Shown here one piece after another: positions 1 through 7,478 of a stretch of DNA of 17,474 bases. A model generated the notes under the pieces. That model saw only the letters and a program-made list of their open reading frames with translations, had not been told where the DNA came from and ran no database searches. A program made the position numbers and the translations under genes. The DNA is from Bacteroidales bacterium UBA2716 (GTDB lineage: Bacteria; Bacteroidota; Bacteroidia; Bacteroidales; UBA932), in assembly GCA_002354005.1 (NCBI GenBank), contig DEKS01000030.1, forward strand, positions 10,577 to 28,050. Reading direction: 5' to 3'. Position 1 is the first letter of the stretch. Each line of letters starts with the position of its first letter.

Positions 1-150
1 TTCATGCGCATCCACCGTTCCTACATCATCGCCCTGAACCGCATCCGCCAGGCCAATGCCTCTTCCGTCGTGCTGGAGGCGCCCGTCACCACCTTGCCCG
101 TCGGCGAGAGTTATCGGCCCGCTTTCCGTAAATTCCTGGCCGAAAAGTAG
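1..150 (+). CDS. LytTR-family DNA-binding response regulator, C-terminal end (partial)
   Basis: Only the last 49 codons are in the window; the frame is open from base 1 and stops at TAG 148-150. The translation contains FMRIHRSYIIALNRI followed by LPVGESYRPAFRKFL, the typical ending of a LytTR DNA-binding domain (RIHRSY...IPIGRSYR..F in family members). LytTR proteins in Bacteroidetes are usually two-component response regulators that bind direct repeats near promoters. The receiver domain and any partner sensor kinase would lie upstream of the window. Two direct repeats start four bases after the stop, ahead of the lipoprotein genes, so this regulator probably controls the downstream operon. 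Family assignment is secure. The presence of a receiver domain and the identity of the target are inferred. Confidence 0.88.
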   Translation, partial: FMRIHRSYIIALNRIRQANASSVVLEAPVTTLPVGESYRPAFRKFLAEK

Positions 151-153
151 CCG

Positions 154-185
154 GTTCGCTGAAAAAAAGCGCCCGTTCGCTGAAA
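154..185 (+). promoter_or_regulatory. Direct repeat pair, candidate LytTR operator
   Basis: GTTCGCTGAAA occurs at 154-164 and again at 175-185, an exact 11-bp direct repeat with a 21-bp period, so both copies face the same side of the helix. LytTR sites are described as direct repeats of about 9 bp around a GTT core, spaced by about two helical turns. These copies share the GTT core but match the wider consensus only partly. They sit between the LytTR gene stop and a candidate promoter at 207-236, a position suited to activation. Confidence 0.5.
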
Positions 186-206
186 GTGTCCGTTTGTGGC
201 AGCAAT

Positions 207-236
207 TTTGCCAATATTGTGGCGAAATTTGCTTTG
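207..236 (+). promoter_or_regulatory. Candidate Bacteroidetes promoter for the lipoprotein operon
   Basis: TTTG at 207-210 and TTGCTTTG at 229-236 are 18 bp apart. This resembles the -33 TTTG / -7 TAnnTTTG pattern, with one mismatch in the -7 box and spacing one base short of the usual 19-21. The first gene starts at 261, giving a short leader. Confidence 0.4.
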
Positions 237-260
237 TGCAACCATTAAAAGACGTGTACT

Positions 261-2027
261 ATGAAGAAGGTTATGTTTGGGCTCGCAGTCCTGCTGGTGG
301 CAGGAACGGGCTGCTCGAAAGAGAATGCGAACAACAGTGCAGACTATGGTTCCGGCTCCAGTTCCGGAGTTAGCGGCGTGAGCACCCTGAAGGTGACGGA
401 AGACCAGGAAGACTTCATTGCCAACACCAGCTTTGACCGCACCATTACCATTACTTTTAACGCGGGCGGAACGGCCAGCGTTTCCGGCGACGCCAACGGC
501 ATTGTGTCCGTGAGCGGCAACCACGTCAGCGTGGACAACACCGGCACCACAGAAAAAGTGCGCTATGAACTTTCCGGCAGCGCCACCGACGGTTCTTTCA
601 AAGTGTATTCCAACAATAAGCAGGCCTTTGTCCTCAACGGCCTGTCCCTCACCAATCCCAACGGTGCAGCCATCAACAACCAGGGGAAAAAGCGCTGCTT
701 TGTGGTGGTAAGCGGCACCAACACCCTGGCCGACGGCAGTTCCTATACCGCTACGCCCTCGGACGAGGACGAGAAGGCCGCTTTCTTTTCTGAAGGCCAG
801 CTTATCTTCAGTGGAGACGGCAGCCTCACCGTGAGCGCCAAGGGCAAAAGCGGGATTGTCTCCGACGATTACATCCACCTGGTGGCCTCTCCTACCCTGA
901 ACGTCACTTCCACCGCCGGTCACGCCGTGCGGGGCAAGGATGCGGTGATTGTGTCGGACGGCGTCCTGGAAGCCACGGCCAGCGCCGCCATGAAAAAGGG
1001 CGTAGCCTCCGACAGCCTGGTGCTGTTCAACGGCGGCGCCACCACCATCAAGGTGAGCGGCGGCACGGCGTATGACGACGAAGACGCCGAATACAAGTCC
1101 TCCGCCGGCGTAAAAGCGGACCAGCTGTTCATCATGAACGCCGGCACGCTCTCCGTCACCAATTCCGGCATCGGCGGAAAAGGCATCAGCGGCGACGGCC
1201 CGGCCTACTTCCAGGGCGGCACCGTGAGCGTGAAAGTGACCGGCACCAATTATGGTTCCAGTGGCTCCGGCGGCATGGGCCGCGGCGGCTGGGGCGGATC
1301 CGGCAGCTCCGACAGCTCCGACAACAGCAAGAGCGCCAAGGGGATCAAGTTCGACGGCGACATCTATGTGAGCGGCGGCAGCATCAGCGCCACTTCCTCC
1401 AACCACGAGGGCATCGAGTCCAAAGGGAAAATCCTCATCGGCGGCGGCACCGTTTACGCCCAGTCCAGTGACGATGCCATCAACAGCGCCAAAATGATGG
1501 CCATTACCGGCGGCCAGGTCTGCGCCTACTCCACCGGCAACGACGGCCTGGATGCCAACGGCAACCTTTACATTGAAGGCGGCGTGGTGTATGCCATTGG
1601 CAGCGGTGGCGCAGAAGTGGCCATCGACGCAAATACCGAAGGCGGATACAAGCTCTACGTGAACGGCGGCACCCTCTTCGCCGTGGGCGGCGTGGAAAAC
1701 GGCGCTTCGCTGAGCCAAGCCTGCTACCAGGCCTCGTCCTGGAACAAAAACACCTGGTATGCGCTCACCGTGGGCAACGAGACGAACTGCTTCAAAACGC
1801 CCTCCAACGGCGGTACGGGCCTGGTGGTGTCCGGCGCTTCGCAGCCCAGCCTGTATGCCGATGTAAGCCCTTCCGGCGGCACCTCCGTCTTTGGCGGCAT
1901 GGGCATGATGGGCGGCAGCGCCAGCGGCGGAACCTCCGTAAGCCTGAGCGCCTACAGCGGCGGCAACGGCATGGGTGGCGGCATGGGCCCCGGCGGCAAC
2001 CCGGGCGGCCGTCCCGGCGGCTGGTGA
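261..2027 (+). CDS. Cthe_2159 (DUF4353)-type carbohydrate-binding beta-helix lipoprotein, copy 1
   Basis: A 588-residue lipoprotein precursor with a hydrophobic signal and Cys18 (AGTGC). The body is repetitive and built of short beta-strand turns rich in GG, SDD and NG motifs, such as GTNTLADGSS, FSEGQLIFSG, SDDAINS and GNDGLDANG. This is the pattern of the Cthe_2159/DUF4353 family, right-handed parallel beta-helix proteins that bind calcium and acidic polysaccharides such as polygalacturonate in the founding member. A Gly/Ser-rich interruption lies at about residues 332-361, and the protein ends in a Gly/Met-rich tail (about 555-588) finishing PGGRPGGW. It is the first gene of a probable operon and has a tandem paralogue 35 bp downstream. 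It probably sits on the outer membrane or cell surface. The ligand here is unknown. Family call is confident; surface location is inferred. Confidence 0.85.
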   Translation: MKKVMFGLAVLLVAGTGCSKENANNSADYGSGSSSGVSGVSTLKVTEDQEDFIANTSFDRTITITFNAGGTASVSGDANGIVSVSGNHVSVDNTGTTEKVRYELSGSATDGSFKVYSNNKQAFVLNGLSLTNPNGAAINNQGKKRCFVVVSGTNTLADGSSYTATPSDEDEKAAFFSEGQLIFSGDGSLTVSAKGKSGIVSDDYIHLVASPTLNVTSTAGHAVRGKDAVIVSDGVLEATASAAMKKGVASDSLVLFNGGATTIKVSGGTAYDDEDAEYKSSAGVKADQLFIMNAGTLSVTNSGIGGKGISGDGPAYFQGGTVSVKVTGTNYGSSGSGGMGRGGWGGSGSSDSSDNSKSAKGIKFDGDIYVSGGSISATSSNHEGIESKGKILIGGGTVYAQSSDDAINSAKMMAITGGQVCAYSTGNDGLDANGNLYIEGGVVYAIGSGGAEVAIDANTEGGYKLYVNGGTLFAVGGVENGASLSQACYQASSWNKNTWYALTVGNETNCFKTPSNGGTGLVVSGASQPSLYADVSPSGGTSVFGGMGMMGGSASGGTSVSLSAYSGGNGMGGGMGPGGNPGGRPGGW

Positions 2028-2062
2028 TTGAAAAACAGTAACACGATATAAACACGAACACG

Positions 2063-4186
2063 ATGAAAAAGATATTCCTGCTTCTCTGCATCCCGGCATT
2101 CCTCCTTGCCGGATGCACCCGCCTGGAAATCCAGAACACGGACCCCACGGCCGGCACGGAAACCACCACGGACGACTCCGATGACGAGGATGATGACAGC
2201 GGCGCCACCGACACCCCGGAACTGACAGATCCGGGACTGGCCTGGAGTGCCAGTTCCCTTATTATTCTGGTGGATCAGGAAGACTATGAACTCCCTACCC
2301 TGACCAATCCGCACCAGCTTCCTATAACGTTCGCCTCCTCCAACAGCGCCGTGGCTACCATTACGGAAGACGGCACGGTAACGATACTCAACGCGGTGGG
2401 CACCGCCACCATTTCGGCCGCATTTGCCGGTGACGATACGTATGCGGCACGCACCGTCTCCTACGCGCTTGTCGTGACGGACGGCGCCGACGACGGGGCC
2501 GTGAACACCAGCTTTGCAAGCGCTGGGTCCGGGGACGATGACGACATTTCCCAGACCACCTTCACCCGCCTGGTGACGGTGACCTATTCCGGCAGCAGCG
2601 CCACCGTGAGCGGCTACAGCGCCGTAGCGGACGTGATGGACGTGGCCGTGAGCGGCGCCCAGGTGACCATCACCTACACCGGCACCGAGAATGTGGCCTA
2701 CAAGCTCAGCGGAACCTCCTCCAACGGCTTCTTCAAGCTATACAGCACCAAGAAGCAGGCCCTGTGGCTGAGCGGTCTCTCCCTCACCAACCCCAGCGGG
2801 GCGGCCATCAACAACCAGAGCGGCAAACGCACCTTTATTTATGTGGACGGCACCAACACCCTGGCCGACGGTTCCAGCGCAACATACAGCACCAGCAGCG
2901 ACGAAGACATGAAGGCGGTGCTGTTCTCCGAGGGCCAGCTCATCTTCAGCGGCCCCGCCAGCGGGACTAACAAGCTCACCGTCACCGCCAACAACGCCCA
3001 GAGCAAGAGCGCCATCGCCAGTGACGATTACGTGCGCATGCTGGCCAACGCCACCGTTTCCGTAACCGCAGGCTCCAGCGCGGGCCACGGCATCAAGGCC
3101 AACGACTATGTGCAGCTCTCCGACGGCACCCTGGACATCACCACCAAGGCCGCCATGAAGAAAGGCATCACGGCCGACGACTATGTCCTGGTAGAGGGCG
3201 GCACCACCACCATCACGGTGAGCGGTGGCGTGGCCTACGACAGTGACGACAGCGAGTACACCGGTTCCGCCGGAATCAAGGCCGACAACTACTTTGGCAT
3301 GACAGGCGGCACGGTGACCATCACCAACACCGGCGCCGGTGGCAAGGGTGTCCGTGCGGGCAACTACAGCTACTACACCACCAACGGAAGCCTCTCCGAC
3401 AGCTACATCAGCGGTGGCACCCTCACCATCAAGACCTCCGGCAGCGAGTCCAACGACGTGTCCACCAAGGCCATCAAGATTGGTTTCAAGGAAGGCAGCG
3501 GCCGCAACTATGTGTACGGCGGCAACCTGGTGGTAAGCGGCGGCAGCATCATTGCCAATACGTCCAAGAGCGAGACCATCGAGACCAAGGGCAAGCTCAC
3601 CATCACCAATGGCAGCGTTTACGCCTATTCCACCGGAGACGATGCCATCAACAGCCAGGGCGAGATGAACATCAGCGGCGGCTATGTGTACGGCCATTCC
3701 ACGGCCAACGACGCTATAGACACCAACTGCGACATGAAGATTTCCGGCGGGTATGTGTTTGCCGTCACCACCAAGGGCAGCCCGGAGGTGGCGCTGGACG
3801 CCAACACCGAAAGCGGGTACAAGCTGTACATCTACAGCGGCGCAACAGTGGTGGCCTACGGCGGCCTGGAGAGCGGTTATTCCGCCTCGCAGACCGTATA
3901 CAGCATGAGTGGCACCGCCAATGCCTGGAATGCCCTGTACAACGGCAGCTCGTTCATTGCGGCCTTCAAGGCCCCGTCCGGCGCATCCAGCTTTGCCGTG
4001 AGCGCCCCGTCCCTGAGCAGCGGCTACAAGGGTGTGAGTGTTGGCAGTTCCAACTATTGCAACGGCGTCTGGGCCACCTCCGGCATCTCCGGCGGCAGTT
4101 CCGTAAGCCTGAGCAGTTATAGTGGCGGCGGCAACCAGGGCGGAGGCGGTCACGGTGGTGGCCCCGGCGGCGGACGCGGTTGGTAA
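2063..4186 (+). CDS. Cthe_2159 (DUF4353)-type lipoprotein, copy 2, with N-terminal Ig-like domain
   Basis: A 707-residue lipoprotein precursor with a clear lipobox (LAGC, Cys17). An acidic Asp/Glu/Thr-rich linker follows (about residues 29-52), the sort of sequence near the acylated Cys that can favour surface export in Bacteroidetes. Residues about 55-142 resemble a bacterial Ig-like (Big_2) fold: FASSNSAVATITEDGTVT followed by VGTATISAAFAGDD. The rest aligns along its length with copy 1, sharing LSLTNPxGAAINNQ, GTNTLADGSS, FSEGQLIFSG, AAMKKG and a region ending SPEVALDANTE in place of AEVAIDANTE. The C-terminus is again Gly-rich and ends GGGRGW. It differs from copy 1 by the Ig-like domain and by lacking the internal Gly/Ser interruption. 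It is probably co-transcribed with copy 1, as I see no promoter in the 35-bp gap. Confidence 0.85.
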   Translation: MKKIFLLLCIPAFLLAGCTRLEIQNTDPTAGTETTTDDSDDEDDDSGATDTPELTDPGLAWSASSLIILVDQEDYELPTLTNPHQLPITFASSNSAVATITEDGTVTILNAVGTATISAAFAGDDTYAARTVSYALVVTDGADDGAVNTSFASAGSGDDDDISQTTFTRLVTVTYSGSSATVSGYSAVADVMDVAVSGAQVTITYTGTENVAYKLSGTSSNGFFKLYSTKKQALWLSGLSLTNPSGAAINNQSGKRTFIYVDGTNTLADGSSATYSTSSDEDMKAVLFSEGQLIFSGPASGTNKLTVTANNAQSKSAIASDDYVRMLANATVSVTAGSSAGHGIKANDYVQLSDGTLDITTKAAMKKGITADDYVLVEGGTTTITVSGGVAYDSDDSEYTGSAGIKADNYFGMTGGTVTITNTGAGGKGVRAGNYSYYTTNGSLSDSYISGGTLTIKTSGSESNDVSTKAIKIGFKEGSGRNYVYGGNLVVSGGSIIANTSKSETIETKGKLTITNGSVYAYSTGDDAINSQGEMNISGGYVYGHSTANDAIDTNCDMKISGGYVFAVTTKGSPEVALDANTESGYKLYIYSGATVVAYGGLESGYSASQTVYSMSGTANAWNALYNGSSFIAAFKAPSGASSFAVSAPSLSSGYKGVSVGSSNYCNGVWATSGISGGSSVSLSSYSGGGNQGGGGHGGGPGGGRGW

Positions 4187-4198
4187 ACAAGAATTGAT

Positions 4199-4206
4199 TA
4201 TCTTTG
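4199..4206 (+). promoter_or_regulatory. TATCTTTG -7 element, possible internal promoter
   Basis: An exact TAnnTTTG box 9 bp before the ATG at 4216. No convincing TTTG is present 19-21 bp upstream (only a TTGG around 4180), so it may be a weak internal promoter serving the small secreted protein and the VTC/DUF4956/DUF2490 genes. Confidence 0.5.
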
Positions 4207-4215
4207 TAGATTGTT

Positions 4216-4629
4216 ATGAAACGACTGATTCTCATCGTGGCCTCGGCCCTGTTGCTCCTTCCGGCAACAGGGGCCCAGGAGCCGCAGAAAATGAACAAGA
4301 AAAACCTGGTCATCAAGGAATGGAACACCGACCCCAAAGGCGGCAACAAAGTGCTGGACCATGTGACCACCTTTTCGCCGGAAGGGAAAAAGACGGAAGA
4401 AATTGAGTACAACAGCGACGGCCAGAAGTGGCGCAAGCGCTTTGAGTACGGGCCTGACGGCAAGGTATCCCGGGAACTGGTGTACGACAACCGCAACCGG
4501 CTGCAGACGTACAAAACCTTCGAGTGGAACGAGTTCGGGAGAAAGAAGGTGCAGTATACCTACAACGCCAAGGGAAAACTCCTGAGCATCAAGCACTACG
4601 AATATCTTGCGCAGGATGCCGGAGAGTAA
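4216..4629 (+). CDS. Small secreted protein with YD-repeat-like strands
   Basis: A 137-residue protein with a Sec signal peptide (MKRLILIVASALLLLPATGAQ, cleavage near residue 20) and no lipobox, so it is probably periplasmic or secreted. The mature part is a run of short charged beta-hairpin units with a Y/F...DG/NxxG..... rhythm: EYNSDGQKW, EYGPDGKVS, VYDNRNRLQ, TYNAKGKLL. This resembles RHS/YD or YwqK-type repeats, about five units. Similar short proteins are usually annotated hypothetical. It lies between the Cthe_2159 pair and the VTC gene, overlaps the latter by 14 bases, and is therefore probably part of the same locus. The role is unknown; a small adaptor or binding module is only a guess. 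Confidence 0.75.
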   Translation: MKRLILIVASALLLLPATGAQEPQKMNKKNLVIKEWNTDPKGGNKVLDHVTTFSPEGKKTEEIEYNSDGQKWRKRFEYGPDGKVSRELVYDNRNRLQTYKTFEWNEFGRKKVQYTYNAKGKLLSIKHYEYLAQDAGE

Positions 4630-5413
4630 GCACATATCCTTTGCGGAACCGCTGGAGGCGCTCTCTCCCATCACGCTGAAGGAAATGGACGGCATCAAAC
4701 TGATGAACCGGATAGACTCCAAGTACCTGACGGACGAGGCTACGCTGCTCCGGATCCTGGACAGAGCCGCCCAGGCCGGCTACCGGGTGCTGGTGACCGA
4801 GCACATGCGGATAAGCCCCTACGACTCCGTGTATTACGATACAGCCGGGCTCCGGATGTTCTACGACCACCACAACCGGCGGCTGGTACGGCAGAAGGTG
4901 CGTACCCGCAGCTACGTGAATTCCGGCGACACCTACCTGGAAATCAAGCGGAAGAACAACAAGGGCCGCACCAAGAAAAAGCGTATAGGCATTCCCACGG
5001 CGGAACTCATGGATTTTAGGACAGATGCCACCGCCTGCACCTACCTGGCAGAGCATTCCTGGTTCACCGCGCCGGAGCTCTCCCCCGTGCTGGAAACGCT
5101 GTTCCACCGCATTACGCTGGTGAATCCGGCCCTGACGGAACGGCTCACCATCGACACGTTACTCAGTTTCAAGAACTTCCGCACCGGGAAGCAGACGTCC
5201 CTGCAAAACGCAGTGATTATTGAGCTCAAACAGGATGGCCGCGCCGCCAGCCAGATGAAGAATATCCTACTGGACCTGCGCGTAAAGCCGGTCCGCGTAA
5301 GCAAATACTGCATTGCGCTCACCCTGACGGACCCCGGGGCCAAGAGCGGCCGGTTTAAGCCCAAGGTACGACTCATAGAAAAAACCATTGGAAATAAATT
5401 AATTACAATATGA
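4616..5413 (+). CDS. VTC domain-containing (polyphosphate polymerase-like) protein
   Basis: A 265-residue cytoplasmic protein with the bacterial VTC/triphosphate-tunnel pattern: RIDSKYL (33-39, tunnel lysine), SVYYDT (71-76), the basic strand RQKVRTRSY (92-100), YLEIKRK (107-113), a Lys/Arg cluster to about 123, IIELK (201-205, acidic metal ligand) and the C-terminal SKYCIALTL and RFKPKVR. In eukaryotic Vtc4 this fold makes polyphosphate from ATP inside a basic tunnel. Catalysis by bacterial homologues of this type is mostly unproven. I chose ATG 4616 over the in-frame TTG at 4607 because the extra residues add nothing conserved. The gene overlaps the small secreted gene by 14 bases and the DUF4956 gene by 4 (ATGA), so translation is probably coupled. 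VTC and DUF4956 genes are commonly adjacent in bacteria, as I recall. Confidence 0.88.
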   Translation: MPESKHISFAEPLEALSPITLKEMDGIKLMNRIDSKYLTDEATLLRILDRAAQAGYRVLVTEHMRISPYDSVYYDTAGLRMFYDHHNRRLVRQKVRTRSYVNSGDTYLEIKRKNNKGRTKKKRIGIPTAELMDFRTDATACTYLAEHSWFTAPELSPVLETLFHRITLVNPALTERLTIDTLLSFKNFRTGKQTSLQNAVIIELKQDGRAASQMKNILLDLRVKPVRVSKYCIALTLTDPGAKSGRFKPKVRLIEKTIGNKLITI

Positions 5414-6201
5414 TTATCGACAAATTATTCCGATTTATCCAGGACGACCCGGCAGCCTTTGGCGACGTGGACGTGAACGACGACCTGCTCGTGGACGTGC
5501 AGACCATCACCGACGCCATGATGACGGTGGGCCAGAAGGTGGCTGAGCTGGGCATCCGTTTTGCCCTGAACCTCCTTGTGTGCTGGATCCTGGTGCACTG
5601 CTTCTATTACAAGAAGAGCAAGCGCCGGGACTACTACTTCACCTTCATGGTGTTTTCATCGGCCATGCTCATCCTGCTCTATATCATGGGCAATGTGGAA
5701 GTGGGCGTAGGGCTCACCCTGGGCCTGTTTGCCATCTTTGGCGTTATCCGTTACCGCACGGAGACGGTGCCCATCCGCGAGATGACCTACCTCTTTGTGA
5801 TTATCGCCCTGGCCGCCGCCAACGGCCTGGCGCCGGTGTATCAGGTGGTGGACGTGGCCACCGCCCCGCACTATGTCATCAGCTGGGGCAGCGTGGGCGT
5901 GATGGCGCTGGTGAATGCGCTTATTATCCTGCTGGTAGCGGTGCTGGAGAGCGAGAGCCTGGTCAAGCATACCACCACCAAGCTGGTGCTGTACGACCGC
6001 ATCGAACTCATCGTCCCGGAAAGGCGTGCCGAGCTTGTGGCGGACCTGGAAAAACGCCTGGGCGTGCAGGTGGAAAACGTGGAAATCGGCCATGTGGACT
6101 TCCTGAAAGACGCCGCTTTTATCAAAGTGTATTATAACCTGCCCAAGGGGGAAGCCAATTCCGTGAACATGGTTACCCGGGCCAAAGATTACGTAGCCTA
6201 A
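5410..6201 (+). CDS. DUF4956 family integral membrane protein
   Basis: A 263-residue protein with five predicted membrane segments at about residues 47-66, 75-93, 97-114, 124-146 and 157-179, then a soluble C-terminal domain (about 185-263). The signature GVIRYRTETVPIREMTYLF (111-129), between segments 3 and 4, is the conserved DUF4956 core. Function is not established. The constant association with VTC proteins suggests a membrane partner, perhaps a channel or export component for the VTC product, but that is inference. Its start overlaps the VTC stop (ATGA), and its own stop shares a base with the next start (TAATG), so all three genes are translationally linked. The gene is intact. Confidence 0.88.
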   Translation: MIIDKLFRFIQDDPAAFGDVDVNDDLLVDVQTITDAMMTVGQKVAELGIRFALNLLVCWILVHCFYYKKSKRRDYYFTFMVFSSAMLILLYIMGNVEVGVGLTLGLFAIFGVIRYRTETVPIREMTYLFVIIALAAANGLAPVYQVVDVATAPHYVISWGSVGVMALVNALIILLVAVLESESLVKHTTTKLVLYDRIELIVPERRAELVADLEKRLGVQVENVEIGHVDFLKDAAFIKVYYNLPKGEANSVNMVTRAKDYVA

Positions 6202-7037
6202 TGAAAAAGACGCTCCTTGCACTGGCCCTTGCGCTGGTGCCCGCTTTTGCTTTTGCGCAAAGCGCCAGCTTCGCCGGACGTGCATCGGTCGAGGCCGATT
6301 ACAAGATTGTGAAGGGCCTCCACCTTTCCGTTGGGGAGGAAATCCGCAGCAATGACAATTTCTCCGCCCTGGGCAGCCTGCGCACCACGGTAGGGATGAC
6401 CTACAAGCCCATCAAATACCTGAAAGTAGGGCTGGGTTATACGCTCATCAACCCGTGGAAAAACGGGAAGGAGATTGAACTGACGGACGGTTCCACCACC
6501 ACGTACAACGGCTTCTGGGCGCCCAAGCACCGCTTCTTTGCCGATGTCACCGGCATCGTGCGTTTTGGCGATGTCCAGCTCTCCCTGCGGGAGCGCGTGC
6601 AGATGGACCACAACGGGGACTCCGACATGAACATTTACCAGGATCCTCGCAACAAGGTGGCCCTCCGCAGCCGCCTGGGCGTGAAGTACAAGGGCTGGAG
6701 CATGGTGGAGCCGTACGCCAATTTTGAGATTCGTACCCAGCTGAACGGCGCCTGGGGCAGCACCTCCGGCTCCCAGCAGACCAAAAAGGACGGCGTAACC
6801 ACTTACTATGCCTATACGCCGGCCGGCTACACCCATGTGTACAACGACCGCTACCGTGGAGAGATTGGCGTGGATTTGAATTTTGGGAAGCATCATACGC
6901 TCAATCCCTATCTCCTGCTGGACTATCTTTCCGAATATGAGATTGACACCAACAAGAAAGGCACCCGGCTGTACAGTGCCGCCTACACCAACCTGTTCCG
7001 TGTGAGCCTGGGAATTGGCTATACTTTCAGTTTCTAG
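6201..7037 (+). CDS. DUF2490 family outer-membrane beta-barrel protein
   Basis: A 278-residue protein with a signal peptide ending AFAFAQ (cleavage about residue 20). It has alternating amphipathic strands typical of an outer-membrane barrel: GLHLSVGEEIR, LRTTVGMTYKPIKYLKVGLGYTL, DVQLSLRERVQ, KVALRSRLGVKYK. The protein ends in a barrel-type strand with a terminal aromatic (SLGIGYTFSF). This matches DUF2490 proteins of Bacteroidetes, whose role is unknown. Its ATG overlaps the TAA of the DUF4956 gene by one base, placing it last in the operon and giving the locus an outer-membrane component. Downstream bases 7038-7060 lack a GC-rich hairpin, so no terminator can be assigned. Confidence 0.82.
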   Translation: MKKTLLALALALVPAFAFAQSASFAGRASVEADYKIVKGLHLSVGEEIRSNDNFSALGSLRTTVGMTYKPIKYLKVGLGYTLINPWKNGKEIELTDGSTTTYNGFWAPKHRFFADVTGIVRFGDVQLSLRERVQMDHNGDSDMNIYQDPRNKVALRSRLGVKYKGWSMVEPYANFEIRTQLNGAWGSTSGSQQTKKDGVTTYYAYTPAGYTHVYNDRYRGEIGVDLNFGKHHTLNPYLLLDYLSEYEIDTNKKGTRLYSAAYTNLFRVSLGIGYTFSF

Positions 7038-7060
7038 TTGTTAATTTTTTTAAAAAACCT

Positions 7061-7091
7061 TTTGCTTTGTCAGAATTAAGCCGTACCTTTG
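7061..7091 (+). promoter_or_regulatory. Complete Bacteroidetes promoter for the small lipoprotein gene
   Basis: TTTG at 7061-7064 and TACCTTTG at 7084-7091 are separated by exactly 19 bp, matching the -33/-7 consensus spacing. A transcript starting near 7097 would have an AT-rich leader of about 40 nt before the ATG at 7138. Confidence 0.75.
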
Positions 7092-7137
7092 TGGCTTGAA
7101 ACTACAATTAGTTGGTTAGTTATTAATTATTAGCGCT

Positions 7138-7428
7138 ATGAAAAAAGTATTTATGTCTGCAGCCGTTGTGGCCATGATGGTCGCCGCTGTAAGTTGCCAG
7201 TGCAACAACAACAACAAGAAAGCCGAAGAAGCTTGCGATGGCGAGTGCACCGAGTGCACCGAGAAATGCGAAGAAGCCAATTGCGAGAAAGCCTGCTGCG
7301 ATTCCACCAAAACCCTGAAGGACGCCGTGGAAGGTGCTGCCCAGGATGTGAAAGACGCCGCTACCGACGCTGCCGTGAAGGCCGTTGACAACGCCGCCGA
7401 CGCTGTGAAGGACGCTATCCAGAAATAA
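7138..7428 (+). CDS. Small Cys-rich, Ala/Lys-rich lipoprotein of unknown function
   Basis: A 96-residue precursor with a signal sequence and a probable lipobox (AAVSC, Cys20). The mature protein has two unlike parts. Residues about 21-57 hold a Cys/Glu-rich stretch (CDGECTECTEKCEEANCEK plus CC) that could bind metal or form disulfides. Residues about 60-96 form an Ala/Asp/Lys amphipathic helix of 11-residue-like repeats (KDAVEGAAQDVKDAATDAAV), similar to LEA/YtxH-type segments. Such abundant small lipoproteins are common in Bacteroidales and normally lack a named function. It is monocistronic, with a strong promoter upstream and a hairpin terminator 20 bp after the stop, which suggests high expression. 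The metal-binding idea is inference only. Confidence 0.75.
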   Translation: MKKVFMSAAVVAMMVAAVSCQCNNNNKKAEEACDGECTECTEKCEEANCEKACCDSTKTLKDAVEGAAQDVKDAATDAAVKAVDNAADAVKDAIQK

Positions 7429-7448
7429 TTCTGCTTCCTTAAAGAGTA

Positions 7449-7477
7449 ATCCCGGGCTTTGCGGTCCGGGATTTTTT
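7449..7477 (+). terminator. Rho-independent terminator of the small lipoprotein gene
   Basis: ATCCCGG (7449-7455) pairs perfectly with CCGGGAT (7466-7472) around a 10-nt loop, and six T residues (7472-7477) follow. The ispF -7 box begins two bases later. Confidence 0.85.
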
Positions 7478-7478
7478 G

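Noticed and set aside
111..2099. Very long open frame on the - strand opposite the first lipoprotein
   Set aside because: Ala/Gly/His/Val-rich translation without domains; it mirrors the codon bias of the GC-rich, repetitive + strand gene. The similar frames at 2738-4153 (-) and 12548-15268 (-, spanning mutL and rhomboid) are rejected for the same reason.
4607..4615. TTG start for the VTC gene, three codons upstream of the ATG
   Set aside because: The ATG at 4616 is a stronger start and the extra residues are not part of the conserved domain.
7045..7057. T-run followed by A-run as a terminator of the DUF2490 gene
   Set aside because: No GC-rich stem; a pure A/T palindrome is not a convincing terminator, and it lies at the edge of the next promoter.
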